Shown here: positions 39,301-51,514 of the stretch, one piece after another
Numbering within the stretch: the first letter of the stretch is position 1
How the letters are laid out: each line of letters begins with the position of its first letter
Source of the DNA: Cyanoderma ruficeps
Taxonomy: Eukaryota > Chordata > Aves > Passeriformes > Timaliidae
Assembly: GCA_008694505.1 (NCBI GenBank)
Contig: VZDJ01001050.1
Coordinates: 978,454-1,042,453 of the forward strand
DNA length: 64,000 nucleotides
Direction: 5' to 3'
Program-made: the position numbers and the translations under genes
The notes under the pieces: model-generated
The model's input: only the letters and a program-made list of their open reading frames with translations
What the model was told of the DNA's origin: nothing
Database searches by the model: none

Positions 39301-39821
39301 TATTCTCTCTCTTTTTTGACAAGGATCTGGATAATTGCCTCAGCAAATGAAATGCTGTGTTCAGTCTGTTTCTGTAATTTCATAAATTGTTTTCCATGCT
39401 AAACCTAAGCAAGCTTTTACTGGGTAAGTATAAAGAACCACAGTATAATTACAGAAGCAATATTATTAGAAAGTGTGACAGAAATGGCATTTTAACTTAC
39501 CACTGTTTTTTCTTTGCTTTATTACAACAAATCAAATATACCATGAAGTGCCAGTTAGTGAGCAACAGTGTCTTCTGCCTCTCTCCCTGTCTCTCTCCCT
39601 TCCATGCACACACACACACATGTACACAGACTTTGAGCTGAGACTTACATAGAAGATTGCTACATAAGCTGGATCATAAGTTACTAGCTGAGGTTCCCAC
39701 CATTCCAGGAAATTTTGTTTAAAATTGAAAAAGTGTTTGTCTCATACTTACATAAGTTGAATATTTAGCTTTTGCGCTTTTGTCTGAATATATTGGTTCC
39801 CTTTATTGGTAAATGCAATTA

Positions 39822-39955
39822 GAATTATTCCCATTACGTGGATGGAAAAAGTGAGATGCAAGAAGTGATTAACTTTCCCTGGACTCACACCCAGTGAATG
39901 ACCAGGCTAAGAATGAAACTTAAATTTGCTATCTTAATCATTGAACCACACTGCA
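39822..39955 (+). mobile_element. Ancient MIR-like CORE-SINE relic
   Basis: ATTATTCCCATTACGTGGATGG, then GTGAGATGCA, GATTAACTTTCCC, GGACTCACACCCAGTGAATG, GGCTAAGAATGAA and TTAATCATTGAACCACACTGC follow the MIR consensus order (attatccccattttacagatgg, then gaggca, gttaagtgactt, ggtcacacagc, aagtgg, gaacc, then ctaaccactaggccacactgc). This is the clearest of the MIR-like relics here. Confidence 0.6.
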
Positions 39956-39965
39956 GGCAATCAGT

Positions 39966-40012
39966 ATGGCCTTGATCCAGAGCCCACTGAAATCAATGAA
40001 AAGGAAGGTTTT
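39966..40012. mobile_element. Fragment of a sauropsid palindromic repeat (MITE-like)
   Basis: GGCCTTGATCCAGAGCCCACT then GAAATCAATG resembles one arm of a palindromic repeat abundant in turtles, crocodiles and birds (gatccaaagcccattgaagtcaatgg). I recall the motif but not its database name. Only one arm is present. Confidence 0.45.
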
Positions 40013-40109
40013 GACCAGGTCCTATATGTAGTGTAAAGTCCTTCCTTTAGTTTATTTTCCTCCTAATTATGTGGTTATTACAGTGCAGTTTTTCCATACA
40101 ATACTTTCA

Positions 40110-40195
40110 TAAGGAGTAATTAAATCAATCAGGGACAGTGATAGAATTTGAATCAGGAGTAGTGGCCAGATTTCCTATTTCTGAGTCCTGTCTTT
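40110..40195 (+). mobile_element. Possible second MIR-like fragment
   Basis: CAGGGACAGTGATAGAATTTG then AATCAGGAGT, TTTCTGAGTCCTGTC and TTTTTAAC partly follow the 3' half of a MIR copy (cagtggcagagc, ggaatcaggagt, ctgactccagt, then ctaacc). The match is weak. Confidence 0.35.
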
Positions 40196-40268
40196 TTAAC
40201 TTATTTTAAGTGGGACTCCTTTCTACATATGGAGTGTTTATATATTTAAAATCCATTCATTTTCTTTA

Positions 40269-40342
40269 AATATATATGCACATAAATACACACATACACA
40301 CACACATGCACACGCACATACATACATATATATATATATGTA
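40269..40342. repeat. TA/CA compound microsatellite
   Basis: ATATATGCACATAAATACAC, CA-rich units, then CATACATACATATATATAT. Alternating purine-pyrimidine throughout. Confidence 0.9.
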
Positions 40343-42596
40343 AGGAATCTGGTCTGCATTTCTTTATGTTTTCCAGGGGTCTGTATTCAGTCCTTTGCAT
40401 TTATTAGTCCTCAAATGAGCACAACTGCTGTTATGAGCAACACTAAGGGAAGCACTAGCATGTATCATTGTGTTTATAAAGTGTGTGATGGCTGGAGCAA
40501 TGTGAGTTCTGAAGTTGAATTTACTAAAGAAGAAGTAAAAGGAAAAAAAAAGGGTTTTGCGAAAATATTTAACTAAAAGCATGATGTAAAAATTGTTTTT
40601 AAACATTTACGTGATCTTCTGAAAATTTAGGACATTGTTATAGCTGTGAAGTCCATGGCAAATATAATGTTTTCAATATTTTTCACATCCTTTTATCGTC
40701 TGTGGTGTGATTTGTCCATCGGTTTTTATTAGATTAATAGAATTGCTGCAAAAATGAGTGAGACTGTCATGAAACATAAAAGGCCATTTCATTTATGTTT
40801 TGTAGTTCTGAGAACTGGGAAAAATGAGAACAACTGCAGTATTTCTTGAACTGAACCATAGTAATTGTATTTAGTTAATCACCTCACAAAAATTAACTGC
40901 ATGAAAACTTGCCTTGACTATTGGTCATTTGTGATCTTTAGAATTGGTTCACCTAACAACTCAAGATCTGTGAAAACCTGAAATGATTGACCCTGTCACA
41001 TTAGTGAGTTCTGGTTGCAATACTAAGAAAAGAGTTTCGACAGGTGTTCCTTCCAAGGAGCCTCCTGGTGAAATATTTTTAAACAATTTTTTAAAAATAA
41101 AATAACCTTTGAAACTTATATAAACATCTCTTATACGAGTAATTACATCTCTGTTTTCTAGTATGCTGCTTCAAATGTCTGATTTTATAGTTATATTTTC
41201 CTTTTTTTGCACTGTACCCAGAAACATATCTGAGTACTCTCAAATCTTGTTGATGTCTGGCAAAGGACCTGTGCAATGTCATGTACTCAGGTAGTTTTTC
41301 TTAGATGAAGTTTGGGGTTTTCTGAGTTTTTAGACGTCCAGTAATTTTTAGCTCCAGGCTTGGCAGGATTAAAGGGATTTTTCTTTTCCAGAGTTGGAAT
41401 TGAAATTTAAATACCTGTATCAGGCATACTGTTGAGTAAACAGCAGTGTTAGTGAAACCAAATCTGCAGCTTTATCATTATGCTGAAACTTACTACAGAT
41501 CTCTGATCTCCCCCAAAGCTTCTCTTCAGCCCACCTTAGGCAGCCCTTGTCATCCAGAGCTACCTTTGCTTGACTAAGCAAGATGTGAGGTGTGTCTAGG
41601 CAGGAGCTGCTGGTTGATCACCTGTTACCTCCTTCCCTATTAAGTAAGTGGAGTGCCCTGGCTGTAAGTACCTGGCAGGCCAAAACAACATGGTCCGGGG
41701 ACTGCATGTAGCTTCTGGGTCATGTTTTGTGTTACAGTATTGTAAGAATTAGGTACATTTGCAAAGCTTACCTTTCTATCAAAGTCAGCAAAAGCACATA
41801 TGAAGGATTCAGAAACTGTGGAAGGGTAAAAGGATTGACACATGGACTCTGCAACTGCTTAATCAGTGTTTCCTGTGGAGACATAGTCAGATAGGTTGAC
41901 AAGCCTTTTTGTTAAATCATACTATAATTTTTTTCTTAATTTAGTAGGACAAACATTTTCCAGTTTTTGTCGTACCCTGGACACAAATGGGAGTTAAAGT
42001 ATGCCTCTGTCTGGCTTTCTTTCACTGACATGCAAGTTGGAGTCCAAGGGTCTTCTGGCTGAATCATGTGAATCATAGGGTATGTTTGTCCCATCTGCTC
42101 TCCATGCTGAGGTTTCATGCACATGGAATTTTGAGGAGTGTGTCTTATACTAGTTCACTATTTGTTGGAAACCTGCTGTTTTGTGAGAAGCAATTCCTGA
42201 GAACGCTGCTGATGTTGTTCCATTTTTTACATTGATATTTTGTGTTCTTGAAAAGATCAGGAGCCTTTCAGTATATGAAACGAATAATGTTTTATGAAGT
42301 GAAGATAAATAATAAAAGCAAAATACTTCTGGCCTCTAAATGAATTTTTCTCAAAATATGGGTGTATTTCTGACCTGACAAGTTACAAGCCTTTTTGAAA
42401 AATTGTCCATCAGTGATACAAATAAATTCTCAGTAGTTAAACTCTTCTGGTTCAGAACTGCAGAGGTGAATCTCAAGAAATTACAGGTGCTTTGCAAACT
42501 AGTCTAAATTAATCAGAGCTCCTGATATTTTGCTATAACCATTAACCATCAAGGTAAAATATGTACATTGAGAACACTAGTAAATGGCATTTGAAA

Positions 42597-42619
42597 AGAG
42601 AGAGAGAGAGAGAGTGTGT

Positions 42620-42653
<34 letters not shown>

Positions 42654-42668
42654 GTGTGAGTGTGTGTT
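42597..42668. repeat. (GA)n(GT)n compound microsatellite
   Basis: About nine GA units pass directly into about 25 GT units interrupted by GAGT at four places. It is likely polymorphic. Cys/Val and His/Thr open frames over it are artefacts. Confidence 0.95.
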
Positions 42669-42904
42669 GGGGGTATTTAGTCTAGAAATCATTAAAGTGC
42701 ATTTCATACTTCCTCTTTTGGTGATTAATGTCTGTCTGGATTTCAATGAGATGGATGCACATGATGTGCAATGGCATGTTTTCACATGTGAGCTTTGCAG
42801 GGCTGTGGTAAATCAATCAGTTTGCTATTATGCCCATTACTCTCAAAAATGCAGTACTTAACTGTTAACATACCAAATTTAAAATTCTTCTAAATCAGAG
42901 AGGT

Positions 42905-43090
42905 CAATATTTCTGTCCAATTTTCCTCTATATATTTTTTTTTCCTGTTTGCATTTTTGTCCCTAGTTCTTTTAATCATTTCTGTCTCTCTCCTTCCATC
43001 TTCTGCCTTTGTCCTCCTCTCCATGTTTTTTCTCTGACCCAGTGCTTTCCTTCACCTTTTACTTCCTTCACTGTCGCTGGTCAGGTAGGT
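42905..43090 (+). other. BNC2: Long pyrimidine-rich tract ending in fused CAG|GTAGGT (candidate recursive splice site)
   Basis: About 170 bp of T/C-rich sequence contains branch-like CTGAC and TTCAC motifs. It ends in CAG (43082-43084) directly followed by GTAGGT (43085-43090), so a good acceptor and a good donor are fused at 43084|43085. In the phase-0 frame an exon beginning at 43085 meets TGA at 43124-43126. A weak downstream donor (GTAAAC) starts at 43174 and would define an 89-nt exon with that stop. This is the arrangement expected of a vertebrate recursive-splicing site in a long intron. No transcript evidence is available here. Confidence 0.4.
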
Positions 43091-43474
43091 GTTCTGCTTC
43101 TCTCCACGTATTTTTCACTCCCTTGAATATTTACAAGACAGTGGAATAGCTTTGCAACTTCTCCTTGTATCAAGTAAACAGTTGAAAATTTGTCACTTTC
43201 TCATAAGCAGTGATTTCCCAAAACACGTCAAATATTTAAGATTTAGGAAAAGAGGAACAACTTGGCATAGATCCAAAATCTCTTTGACTTTAAAAATTGC
43301 ACCTGACCAAAGCATTATAAAAATCAGAGAATTTTGTTTTGTAAAAATTATGTAAAAGCTCTGTTTTATTTATGTTTCCCTTCAACAGTATTGAATTTGG
43401 GTGCTGACGCTAATGGAGAACTTACAGGGCTCCCAGAGTTAGAGGTTTCTTTCAGTAGCATTTAATAATATTCC

Positions 43475-43494
43475 TATCTAATAACTATTAGATA
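43475..43494. repeat. 9-bp perfect hairpin, 2-nt loop
   Basis: TATCTAATA (43475-43483), AC, then TATTAGATA (43486-43494). AT-only arms except one C/G pair, so chance is plausible. Confidence 0.75.
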
Positions 43495-44059
43495 CTGTCC
43501 TCCTCAGTAATTGGGTGAGTGAGATGCCTTCTGAGTTACCAGTTTTTCCAGTCTCCTAGGGACCATCTGCTTTTCATCTTTCAGTCCTTGCTCAATGGGG
43601 CCACTGTTTCAGAGAAGGGAAGAAATTTTTAAATGAGGTGAAGATCATTACCATATATGCTTACAACTGAAAGGTGTATTTTAAACTGCTATACCAACAG
43701 ACTTGAATGATAATTTTGAGAAGTAATACGTCTGCATGAATGTATGGATATCTGCCAGTCATAGCCTCCAGTGGTTTCAGAGCAGTAGTTTTACAGATGA
43801 GACCTCCTTTCTGCTGTTTAGTCAAAAATGGTTCTAAGCTTGCTTCTTTACCCTGCCACTGTCACTCACCCTCTCTAATGATGCAGTGTTTCTCCAGTTC
43901 CTCAGTCCTGGTCCTCAGTTACCCTTTAAGCCAAGCCTAGCAGTTTTTATTGATGACTGCCACCACACCTAATTTATTCTTTCTTTTACCCAGCCCAAAT
44001 CCCTGCCCAATGATTTCTTCTAAATCAGATGAAAACAGCTTGCAATCAAGGGTTCTGCT

Positions 44060-44420
44060 AGGTCGCCTTGTTCAATGAGCTTCTCCTTCAAACCCTGCCT
44101 CCTGGGAACTGTCCACACTCTTTGCTCACTCATCTTGTTCTTCACCATGCTCAATGGCGTTCATGCCTCACATCCTGTGCTCTGACACCAGCCCTACAGC
44201 CACCTGGCTGCCCTAGGGCTGGCCAGCCTATCCTGGTCTCCTGGGCAGGGTGGGATCTACTCTGGCCACGTTCAATTTCCCAAAAGAAGAGGTGTTTGAG
44301 GAAGAAGAGATGCCCTTCATGTAGCTGGAGAGAATCCCTTTGCCTGCACTGTAGCCCATGGTCCCTCTCAACTCATGTTCCCCTGCCTGCTGGCACAAGG
44401 TAAATCTCAAGACACCAGGA
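44060..44420. other. GC-richer unique stretch, unidentified
   Basis: The composition is clearly richer in C and G than the flanks, and open frames exist on both strands (111 and 69 codons). Neither translation resembles a family I know. A CACAAG|GTAAAT donor-like site lies at 44398-44404. It could be a non-coding exon, an old repeat or simply a compositional patch. Confidence 0.3.
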
Positions 44421-45219
44421 AAGGACAGAACTTTCATGAGGTGGAGAAGATGGGAAAAGAGTGGAAGAACAGCACAAACAGCAATGCCCTAGATGTAGCT
44501 TTTCAGACTTCGCTCTTCAGTGTGTTCAGGCTGCTTTCCTGCTGTCTCCTAATTTGAGAATTTCTGCTTTATGGAGTTAATCTTCAGTCTCTCTTCCTAA
44601 GCTGTTAATTGTGATTGAAAGGTAGAGGAACTGAGAAAAAGATGCATTGAGTCACTCAGGAAGTCAGTGAAATTGGTCTAGAAACAACACCTTCATGCAG
44701 TCATGTGAGGGCCTGTTCTTTGTCTTCAGGTTTGGCTTCAGAAATGCCTTTGTTTTTCTAGCCACTGCAATTGGTGGGTGGAATTCAAACATGAGTAACA
44801 GAGGCTTTCTGTGTTGAGGATAAACCTGCTAGACTGATTTTTTGTGCTGTGTGTCACGATGGCATCTCAATGCACTGATCCTGTGCTGCTTGGAAATACT
44901 TGCCCTGCTTTTATGAAAAATTACTTGAGCGCCAGAAGCAATGTGGCCAAATGTGTGTGGTGTGCTGGTTTTGCAAATCTCTGCAGAAGAGCTTTAGGAA
45001 TTTCTGCATGGCGTTAATTCCACTCTGCAATATGACCATCACTGGCCCCCTTCCTGCCTCTGGCCCAGCCAGGCAATGAAACAATGTTTTCATTTCTCAG
45101 AAGTGTGCTAACACCATGCTAAAGCCCACTGTCATCTTCTTGTGTAGTTTGGTCTTTGCCTAGGAAAACTGAGATTATTCTCTGTACTTGATGTTCTCAG
45201 TCATTTCAAAATTGTGCTG

Positions 45220-45246
45220 ATATATATATATATATATATATATATT
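45220..45246. repeat. (TA)n microsatellite
   Basis: Thirteen uninterrupted TA units, then TTTAGG. Confidence 0.95.
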
Positions 45247-45602
45247 TAGGAAAATAAGTGGGAAGGGAAAATAACATTAAATATCATTAAATTATAATTC
45301 TTTGACAACAAACAGATCAAGTTCTTTGTCATAAAGACAGGAGAAAGTGTATCTAACTTAAGTTGGTAGGTCTTCTGTGACAATGTACTTCATTTAAAAT
45401 GCTTATGTACGGTGTAACATTGAAAAAAAAGGCTAAAACTCAGAAGTGCTTTTTCCTTATGTTTCATGTGAGGTTTTTTATTTTTTCAATTTGAAAAGGA
45501 TTTACAATGATTTAAAGACATTTTTCTAGATTTTGCTTTGAATACAAATCATGTCATAGATCTTTGCCAAAATAAACTTGGCAGCTTACATTTTCTTTCC
45601 TC

Positions 45603-45630
45603 TTTTTTTTTTTTTTTTTTTTTTTTNTTT
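45603..45630. repeat. Poly(T) with one N
   Basis: A T run of 27 or so, with N at 45627. Length is unresolved. Confidence 0.9.
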
Positions 45631-46065
45631 GAGTGTTGGCATGTAATGAATATTAATGGAGCATCGCTTCCTGGTTTTTGGCATGATACTTTCTTCATGT
45701 AAATACTGCTTTTTGAAATACCAAAAGTCTGTGTGCAGTTCAAGTCTTCAATCAAATTTGGATGAATTTTTAAAGAATGTTAATTTTTTTAATGTGTTGA
45801 AACTTTTTATTAATTTTGTTGGAAATTTAGGGGAAGGTAATTTCATCAGTTTGAATTCCTACTCAGACACTTAGCATGTCTTGTTCCTCTATGTCTGTGT
45901 TAAAATTCCTGAAGTTAAACTGTTTTTCTTTTTGACGATTTCACAGCAACAAGCACATTGTCAGTAATCAAATAATAATAGGGAGAAGTGAATCAGTCTG
46001 GATAAAGTGAAACTGAGCTGAATTTGATCCTCAAACTAAAACTAACCACAGCTATTTTGGGATCT

Positions 46066-46112
46066 TAATTTTTTTTGTTTCTTTCTTTCTTTTGTTTGTT
46101 TGTTTTTTGTTT
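46066..46112. repeat. TTTC/TTTG simple repeat
   Basis: T run, then CTTT units, then GTTT units. Confidence 0.85.
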
Positions 46113-48593
46113 ATAAATTACTATCACACACCTCTGCACCATCTGGCTTTTCCTAGGAGTGGAAACAGACATCAACATACTGCAACACACTTCTCTTTGT
46201 GGTGTGTCTGGCAGAACTGTCACCTGAAAACTCTGGAATTCTCACCAGAAGGGTGACTTTTAAGCAATTTCAAGACCATTTTTCACACCAAAGAGTATTA
46301 GGTGGTAAGCAGAGTGAAGAAAAATGCCTGTGTTTGTGACTGCATCTTGTTTTTACCAATCACTAATTTGTGCTAGGCTAAATATTGCTTTTATGACGTG
46401 TTGGAACTCTCACAAAAAATGGGAGAAAAGTGTCTCATTTGTCTCGTTGCGACTTGAACTTTTCATCATGAAAATCTGCTGGCTGTAGTGACGTGACACA
46501 TGAATTTCTTAGAGCTGAATTTAGCCCTTTCTGTAGTGTATGCTTGTTTAATGTTAGGGCCGTCCATCACGTAGACCCCAAGGACTAGACAGAGGAACCC
46601 ATTCCATCTGGCCTGTGCTTTTGTCCCACAGGAGAAAAAAGTTGCAGTTAAGGGCTGAGTGTGGTGATTTATCTCCTCCGGCACACAGACAGGAAGTTAC
46701 TGTGCAGCTAATAAGAACATACATGTATGTGTAGTAGATGACAGCAGGAGCTTCAGGAAATGGCATTTGTGATTGTGAGGATGGCAGCAAGAGTCTGTCA
46801 GGGAACTCTCATCAGAACTGTTGCTGAGTTTGTCTGGGGAAGAAGGGCACTAGGGAGCAGCTACAGCAGTGTCTGCAAATAAAGAGTACCAACCATTAAT
46901 ACCTGCTATGATTACCACAGATCTAAGTGTCCCTATGAAGACTTCCTGCCCTACAAGCATCAGAATGCTGAGAGCAGGATTTGTTCCCCTCAGTTAGTTA
47001 GGCTGATAGCTTTGTGCTGTACTCTTTTAAGCTGATAAATTCCAGGTGTGTTAGAAGGCTGATATACTTTAGAGACTATAATAATCCTCTCAATTTTATA
47101 GTTTGGGATAGGGTAGATTGTTACTGACACGTTTTCCAGGTAACTATTTATCTCTTATTTCATAAAACTATTAAAAAAACCAATGATGGGCTTACTTGCC
47201 CTTCAGTGAAACGGGACATGTTTCATATTGATTGCAATGGGAAGAGACTCTGGGCCAGTGTTTTGCACACACCAAGACATTTCACTTTCTACCAGCTTGC
47301 TCTGTTTTTTTCCAGAAATGTGCACTGTATGTATATGTGTTTGCTGCAAAGTATTTGCATATTATGCAGTGACCAAAGTAACTTTTGTCCCGTGATAAAC
47401 TGCAGGGTGCTGTGACAGGAATAAATACAGGGCATAGCATGGGCACAGCATGTGCACATAAGTATAGATGCTGGATTAGAGCCTGCAGGCTGGAGTTTGC
47501 ATAAGGAGTGAGAACATTCCTCTTTCTACAGGCTACGCTTTGCACTTGTGTAGTGAGGAGCAGCAGGATTACTGTAGCTGATGCTATACTTGGCAAGATC
47601 TAACACCAGCATGACAGAAGGCAAAAGAACGAAATATTAAACATTCACTGAATATTGTATTCCCTTGGATAAAGGTGGAAGAGAGCTTGTAAAAGAAGCT
47701 GGGAATGAACTAAATTCACTCAACTTTGTCTATGAGGATGTGTATTGTTTTTTAAAGGAGCTGAACACTGACAAATCAAAATGGACGGTTAGGATTTGAT
47801 AAATACAATGTACAAATGAGCACTCTGTTTGCTCCTTTTTTTGAAATAAAGTAGAAAATGAATGGGTTCAAGTACAGTGTATGCTGCCAAGTGGCAAAAG
47901 TTGCTGTTACTTTAATGCAGCATATTAGAATACATTCTTTTGGATGTGATAGCCTGATGGTTGCTCGGGTAACTGTATAGCTGTTGTCATTTTCTGCTAA
48001 ATGCATGTGTCCAAATAGACGAGCTTATGTTCATTAAAAAAAAAAAGAAGAAAAACGAAGAAAATGTTCTTAATTAGTTGGTTTACTTTTTCTACAGAAT
48101 TTTCAAAGTTTATATATGCTGGGAGTACAATTTACCTTATTCCAGATCTGAGATAGAGGAACAGATTGTCATAACCAGCTCATAACTCCCATTGCCTAAT
48201 CTGTCTTAGATTTGTAGATAAACGAGACTTCAGGGTCCAGAGATAATATTTTAGCATGCATTTCAAAGTACAAATTCACCTATTAGTGTGAAGAAGAGCA
48301 AGCCAGACTCATGATAAAACAATTATAATTTTTTTTCCTTTAGTCCAGTATAGTATCTGAGTTCTCAACTGATTTCCAATAAATATGTGTAATTGCTAAG
48401 CTATTATAAGAGATTAGAAGAAGAACTGATTCTGTATTTAAATGTGAAATGCAAGATGTTTGCTTATATGAAGATGCCTTCTTAATTGCAAAACCATGAG
48501 AGAGAAGGTTGATCTTTCAAAAACTATTTGATAGTCATTTGGCCCAATTCAGGTACAATAACTATGATCTATGCAAGGCAGTAATACTAAGGA

Positions 48594-48728
48594 GTTCAAG
48601 AAGCATTTGAACAGTGCTCTAGGGTACATGGTGTGACTCTTGGGAATGGTGCTGTGCAGAGCCAGGAGTTGGATTCCATGATCCTTGTGGGGCCCTTCCA
48701 ACTCAGCATATTCTCTGACTCTGTGACA
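48594..48728 (+). mobile_element. Short CR1 3' tail, sense
   Basis: TTCAAGAAGCATTTGAACA, GGGTACATGGTGTGACTCTT, GTGCTGTGCAGAGCCAGGAG, TTGGATTCCATGATCCTTGT, CCCTTCCAACTCAGCATATT and CTCTGACTCTGTGA reproduce the CR1 3' UTR in order, ending in a decayed TTCTATGATTCTGTGA. Only about 135 bp are present, so it is strongly 5'-truncated. Its spacer differs from the two antisense copies, which suggests another CR1 subfamily. Confidence 0.88.
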
Positions 48729-50960
48729 AATTCACAAGGTAGAAGCAAGAATTGTAGAATCTCTTGATGACTTGCTTTGGTGCTCAGGGGCATGTTACTT
48801 TTACAGAAACTGTGGTGGCAGGCTAGCATTTCTTACCTAACATAGCAATAAATATGCAGGGTAAAACAGGAGGCAGTGGTATTTATAGGACTGGGGACAA
48901 ATGTGAAAAACATTGCTACTGTCTGGTAAGCTTTGTAGGCTTTGTTGGTCTTCTTCCTGGAACTGTGCTTAAAAATTAGTTTCTCCTTGCTTACTGCTTC
49001 TTGTTTTTTAAACAGATACAGAATTTTCAGACAGCTCTCAGTTAAGCAAATAAGAAAGAAAGAAAAAAAGCTCTTCTGTTCTCCCACCAACACTGCCCCC
49101 CAACACAGAATTTATTCTAGCTTCACTGTCAGCAAATTACTTTATGTTTTCTCAGGTATCACTCAGAACTATCTCCTTAAACTGTAGCCACCTGATTCTA
49201 ATTAGTTTTGTTTTGTGCTCATGTCATCAACTATTACATGTAATATTATAAAAAGGAAGAGTGATAAGGACGAAAGTTACTTAAGATCAACATCAATATC
49301 CTCAGAAATTCTGAATACATTGAAGGTCCTTTACGCCTCCCAAAACTGAGTTCCAAATTGAACTGGGTACTAAAAATTTGGAAGTATCAAGAAATAAATA
49401 ATGAGGGTCACTGTCAATAATCTGGAATGGTTCCATTAGATAAAGCCTTTATCTCTAGTTGTCTCACCCTTTTTACACCCATTTAGTACCATAACCAATT
49501 TTAGTACTGTAATTTTTTCTTTTTATGGAAACTTGAAAAAAAAAGACATTGCTCACTTTTGCGTGCAACAGGAGATTAAAGGAAGCAGTGTCTTTTTCAA
49601 ATGGATTGGAGTTTCCTTTCTGTGAATTCTTAGAAATGAAAATAAGGTTGTAGGTCAGGAAAAGACAAGCAGCTGCATTGCTTCATATTCATTGCAAAGA
49701 TACTGTTTCTTCCATTTAGAAATATGACTGGGTCTGTTCTCTTCTACACAAAAAGGGTTAATAATCTGGGCTATCTTGTCTCTTGTTTCTCATCACACTG
49801 CTTCTGAAATCTAGAAATTAAGTAATGTTTTAGCATGGGTTATAGATTTCAAGTCAAGACTGAGCCTCTGCCCACCCTGAGACAGACAGAAATCACTGTG
49901 ACAATTATGATCTGCAGTGGTGAAGGTGATTTCTGAAGATGAGTTTGTGTTACCTCCCATATGCTTTCAAAAGCCTTGCTGACTAAGCACATCCTAAGTA
50001 TTGCATCAGTCAGGGCCACAAGTCGTATGGAATATAACTTCTATTCTGTGCAATTTACTTTTGTTACTGTGAAGAACTGCTGGCAGGTCTGCTGGCAAAC
50101 ATATTTCTTGTTCTCCTAGCAGTCTAAGGATTTTAGAGATAGTAAAATGCCTACCATGCATACACTCATCTGTGAGTTGTTCTGTGCCTTTCATTAGTAA
50201 CCCTAGTATAGCACCCTTCCTGATGCTCAGCCTGATTGTACCAAACCTCCTAATTCTGAATGAGAAGGAATATCTTCACATTTAGTCAAGATTAGATTTC
50301 TTTGATTAAAAAAGAAAAAAAAAGTTAAGCAATTCCACAGTCATTAACAACTCATTTTTAAATTAAATAATTTCACTACTAAAAAGCCAACTCTGTAGAG
50401 AAGACAGTTACATCTGTGAGAAAGCTACTTTCCAGCAATAGGGGAAATGAAAATTTCCAGCTCATGTGAAATTTCATGAGTTTTAAGTATGGAAAAACTC
50501 CATGGAATGTATCTTTGGAGGTCTTATAGAGGAAACCTTCACCATCATTGTTACAGTTTCTATTTGGCCATTGATTCCTTATTGGTGATTGTGAGCTATC
50601 ATTGACACTGACTTGTGTGGTCTCCTTGTAATTAAATCTTTCTCTGCTTGGAGAATGAAGCCTCGTGGTCTAGTGAATTTACTTGTGACTGTCTTGAACT
50701 GTGAATATGCTATTCCATATGAAGAGAAACTTGCAAATGTTTCATGTTGCCATTCAACCAACATAACACATAGAATCTGTTTAACAGAGACAGGCAGATT
50801 GTGTTTCCACCAAGCTAGGTGTTGCAAACTGTAGAAAAAGCAGCTCAAAGAAATGCCAGATTGTATGCCTTGCTCTTCTGGCAGTTTTGAAGATGTGCCT
50901 TTTTTACAGAAACTCTGGAAATGAGAATCCTAACATAATTTTATGTATGCTGTTCTTATT

Positions 50961-50992
50961 CCACACAATGATTTAATTAATGAATTGTGTGG
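50961..50992. repeat. 9-bp inverted repeat around TTAATTAA
   Basis: CCACACAAT (50961-50969) and ATTGTGTGG (50984-50992) flank 14 nt containing the palindrome TTAATTAA. The arrangement resembles a dimeric binding site or a small hairpin. Confidence 0.8.
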
Positions 50993-51479
50993 TCTTTTTT
51001 CCTACCTTTTTAGAATGTGAATATATATAAAGAGTGAGGATGTGAGTATTTGCAGAATTGGGTGGTATGGTTTGTCGATAGGCATTAAGAAATAGTGGTG
51101 CAAACCATAAAAGACCTGGAAAAATGGGAGGTTTTGCAAACCCTTACTTATACTTTGTTTTTGTTTGTTTGTTTGCTTGTTTAGATATTTTAACATATAG
51201 CTGTATCTTATCATTACTGTATTAAAGATAAATATTGTCTGTATGTATAACTTGACAGTAGATCCTACTTTGATTTCACATGTCCTCCTAATAAATTAAA
51301 TCTCTCTTTTCATACACTACAAACATGTTTTGCCAAACAAAGCGTGTCCTATCTTATATGAGTTGGACAATGCATATTGTAAATCTGTGCAATTATAATA
51401 GTGCTTTTAACTGCATGTTATAATGATTTAATGAGATATGAATTTGGTGATCAAAATTATTTAAATTTGAAGGTTGACC

Positions 51480-51514
51480 AAAAAAAAAAAAAAAAAAAAA
51501 NAAAAAAAAAAAAA
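51480..51514. repeat. Poly(A) with one N
   Basis: An A run of about 34 with N at 51501. Length is unresolved. Confidence 0.9.

Larger units (their letters stand above)
35277..48593. other. Intronic sequence, no gene seen
   Basis: The block contains a GT-rich tract (35.95 kb), a 15-bp palindrome (36.27 kb), ancient repeat relics (36.2, 39.8-40.2 kb), microsatellites (40.3, 42.6 and 45.2 kb), the pyrimidine tract with fused splice signals (42.9-43.1 kb), a GC-richer stretch at 44.07-44.42 kb and poly(T) at 45.6 kb. The rest is unremarkable AT-rich intron. Confidence 0.6.

Noticed and set aside
42549..42861. Open frames on both strands with Thr-His and Val-Cys repeats
   Set aside because: They are translations of the GT microsatellite.
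47128..47146. Fused CCAG|GTAACT as a recursive splice site
   Set aside because: Only about six pyrimidines precede it, and the donor lacks G at +5.
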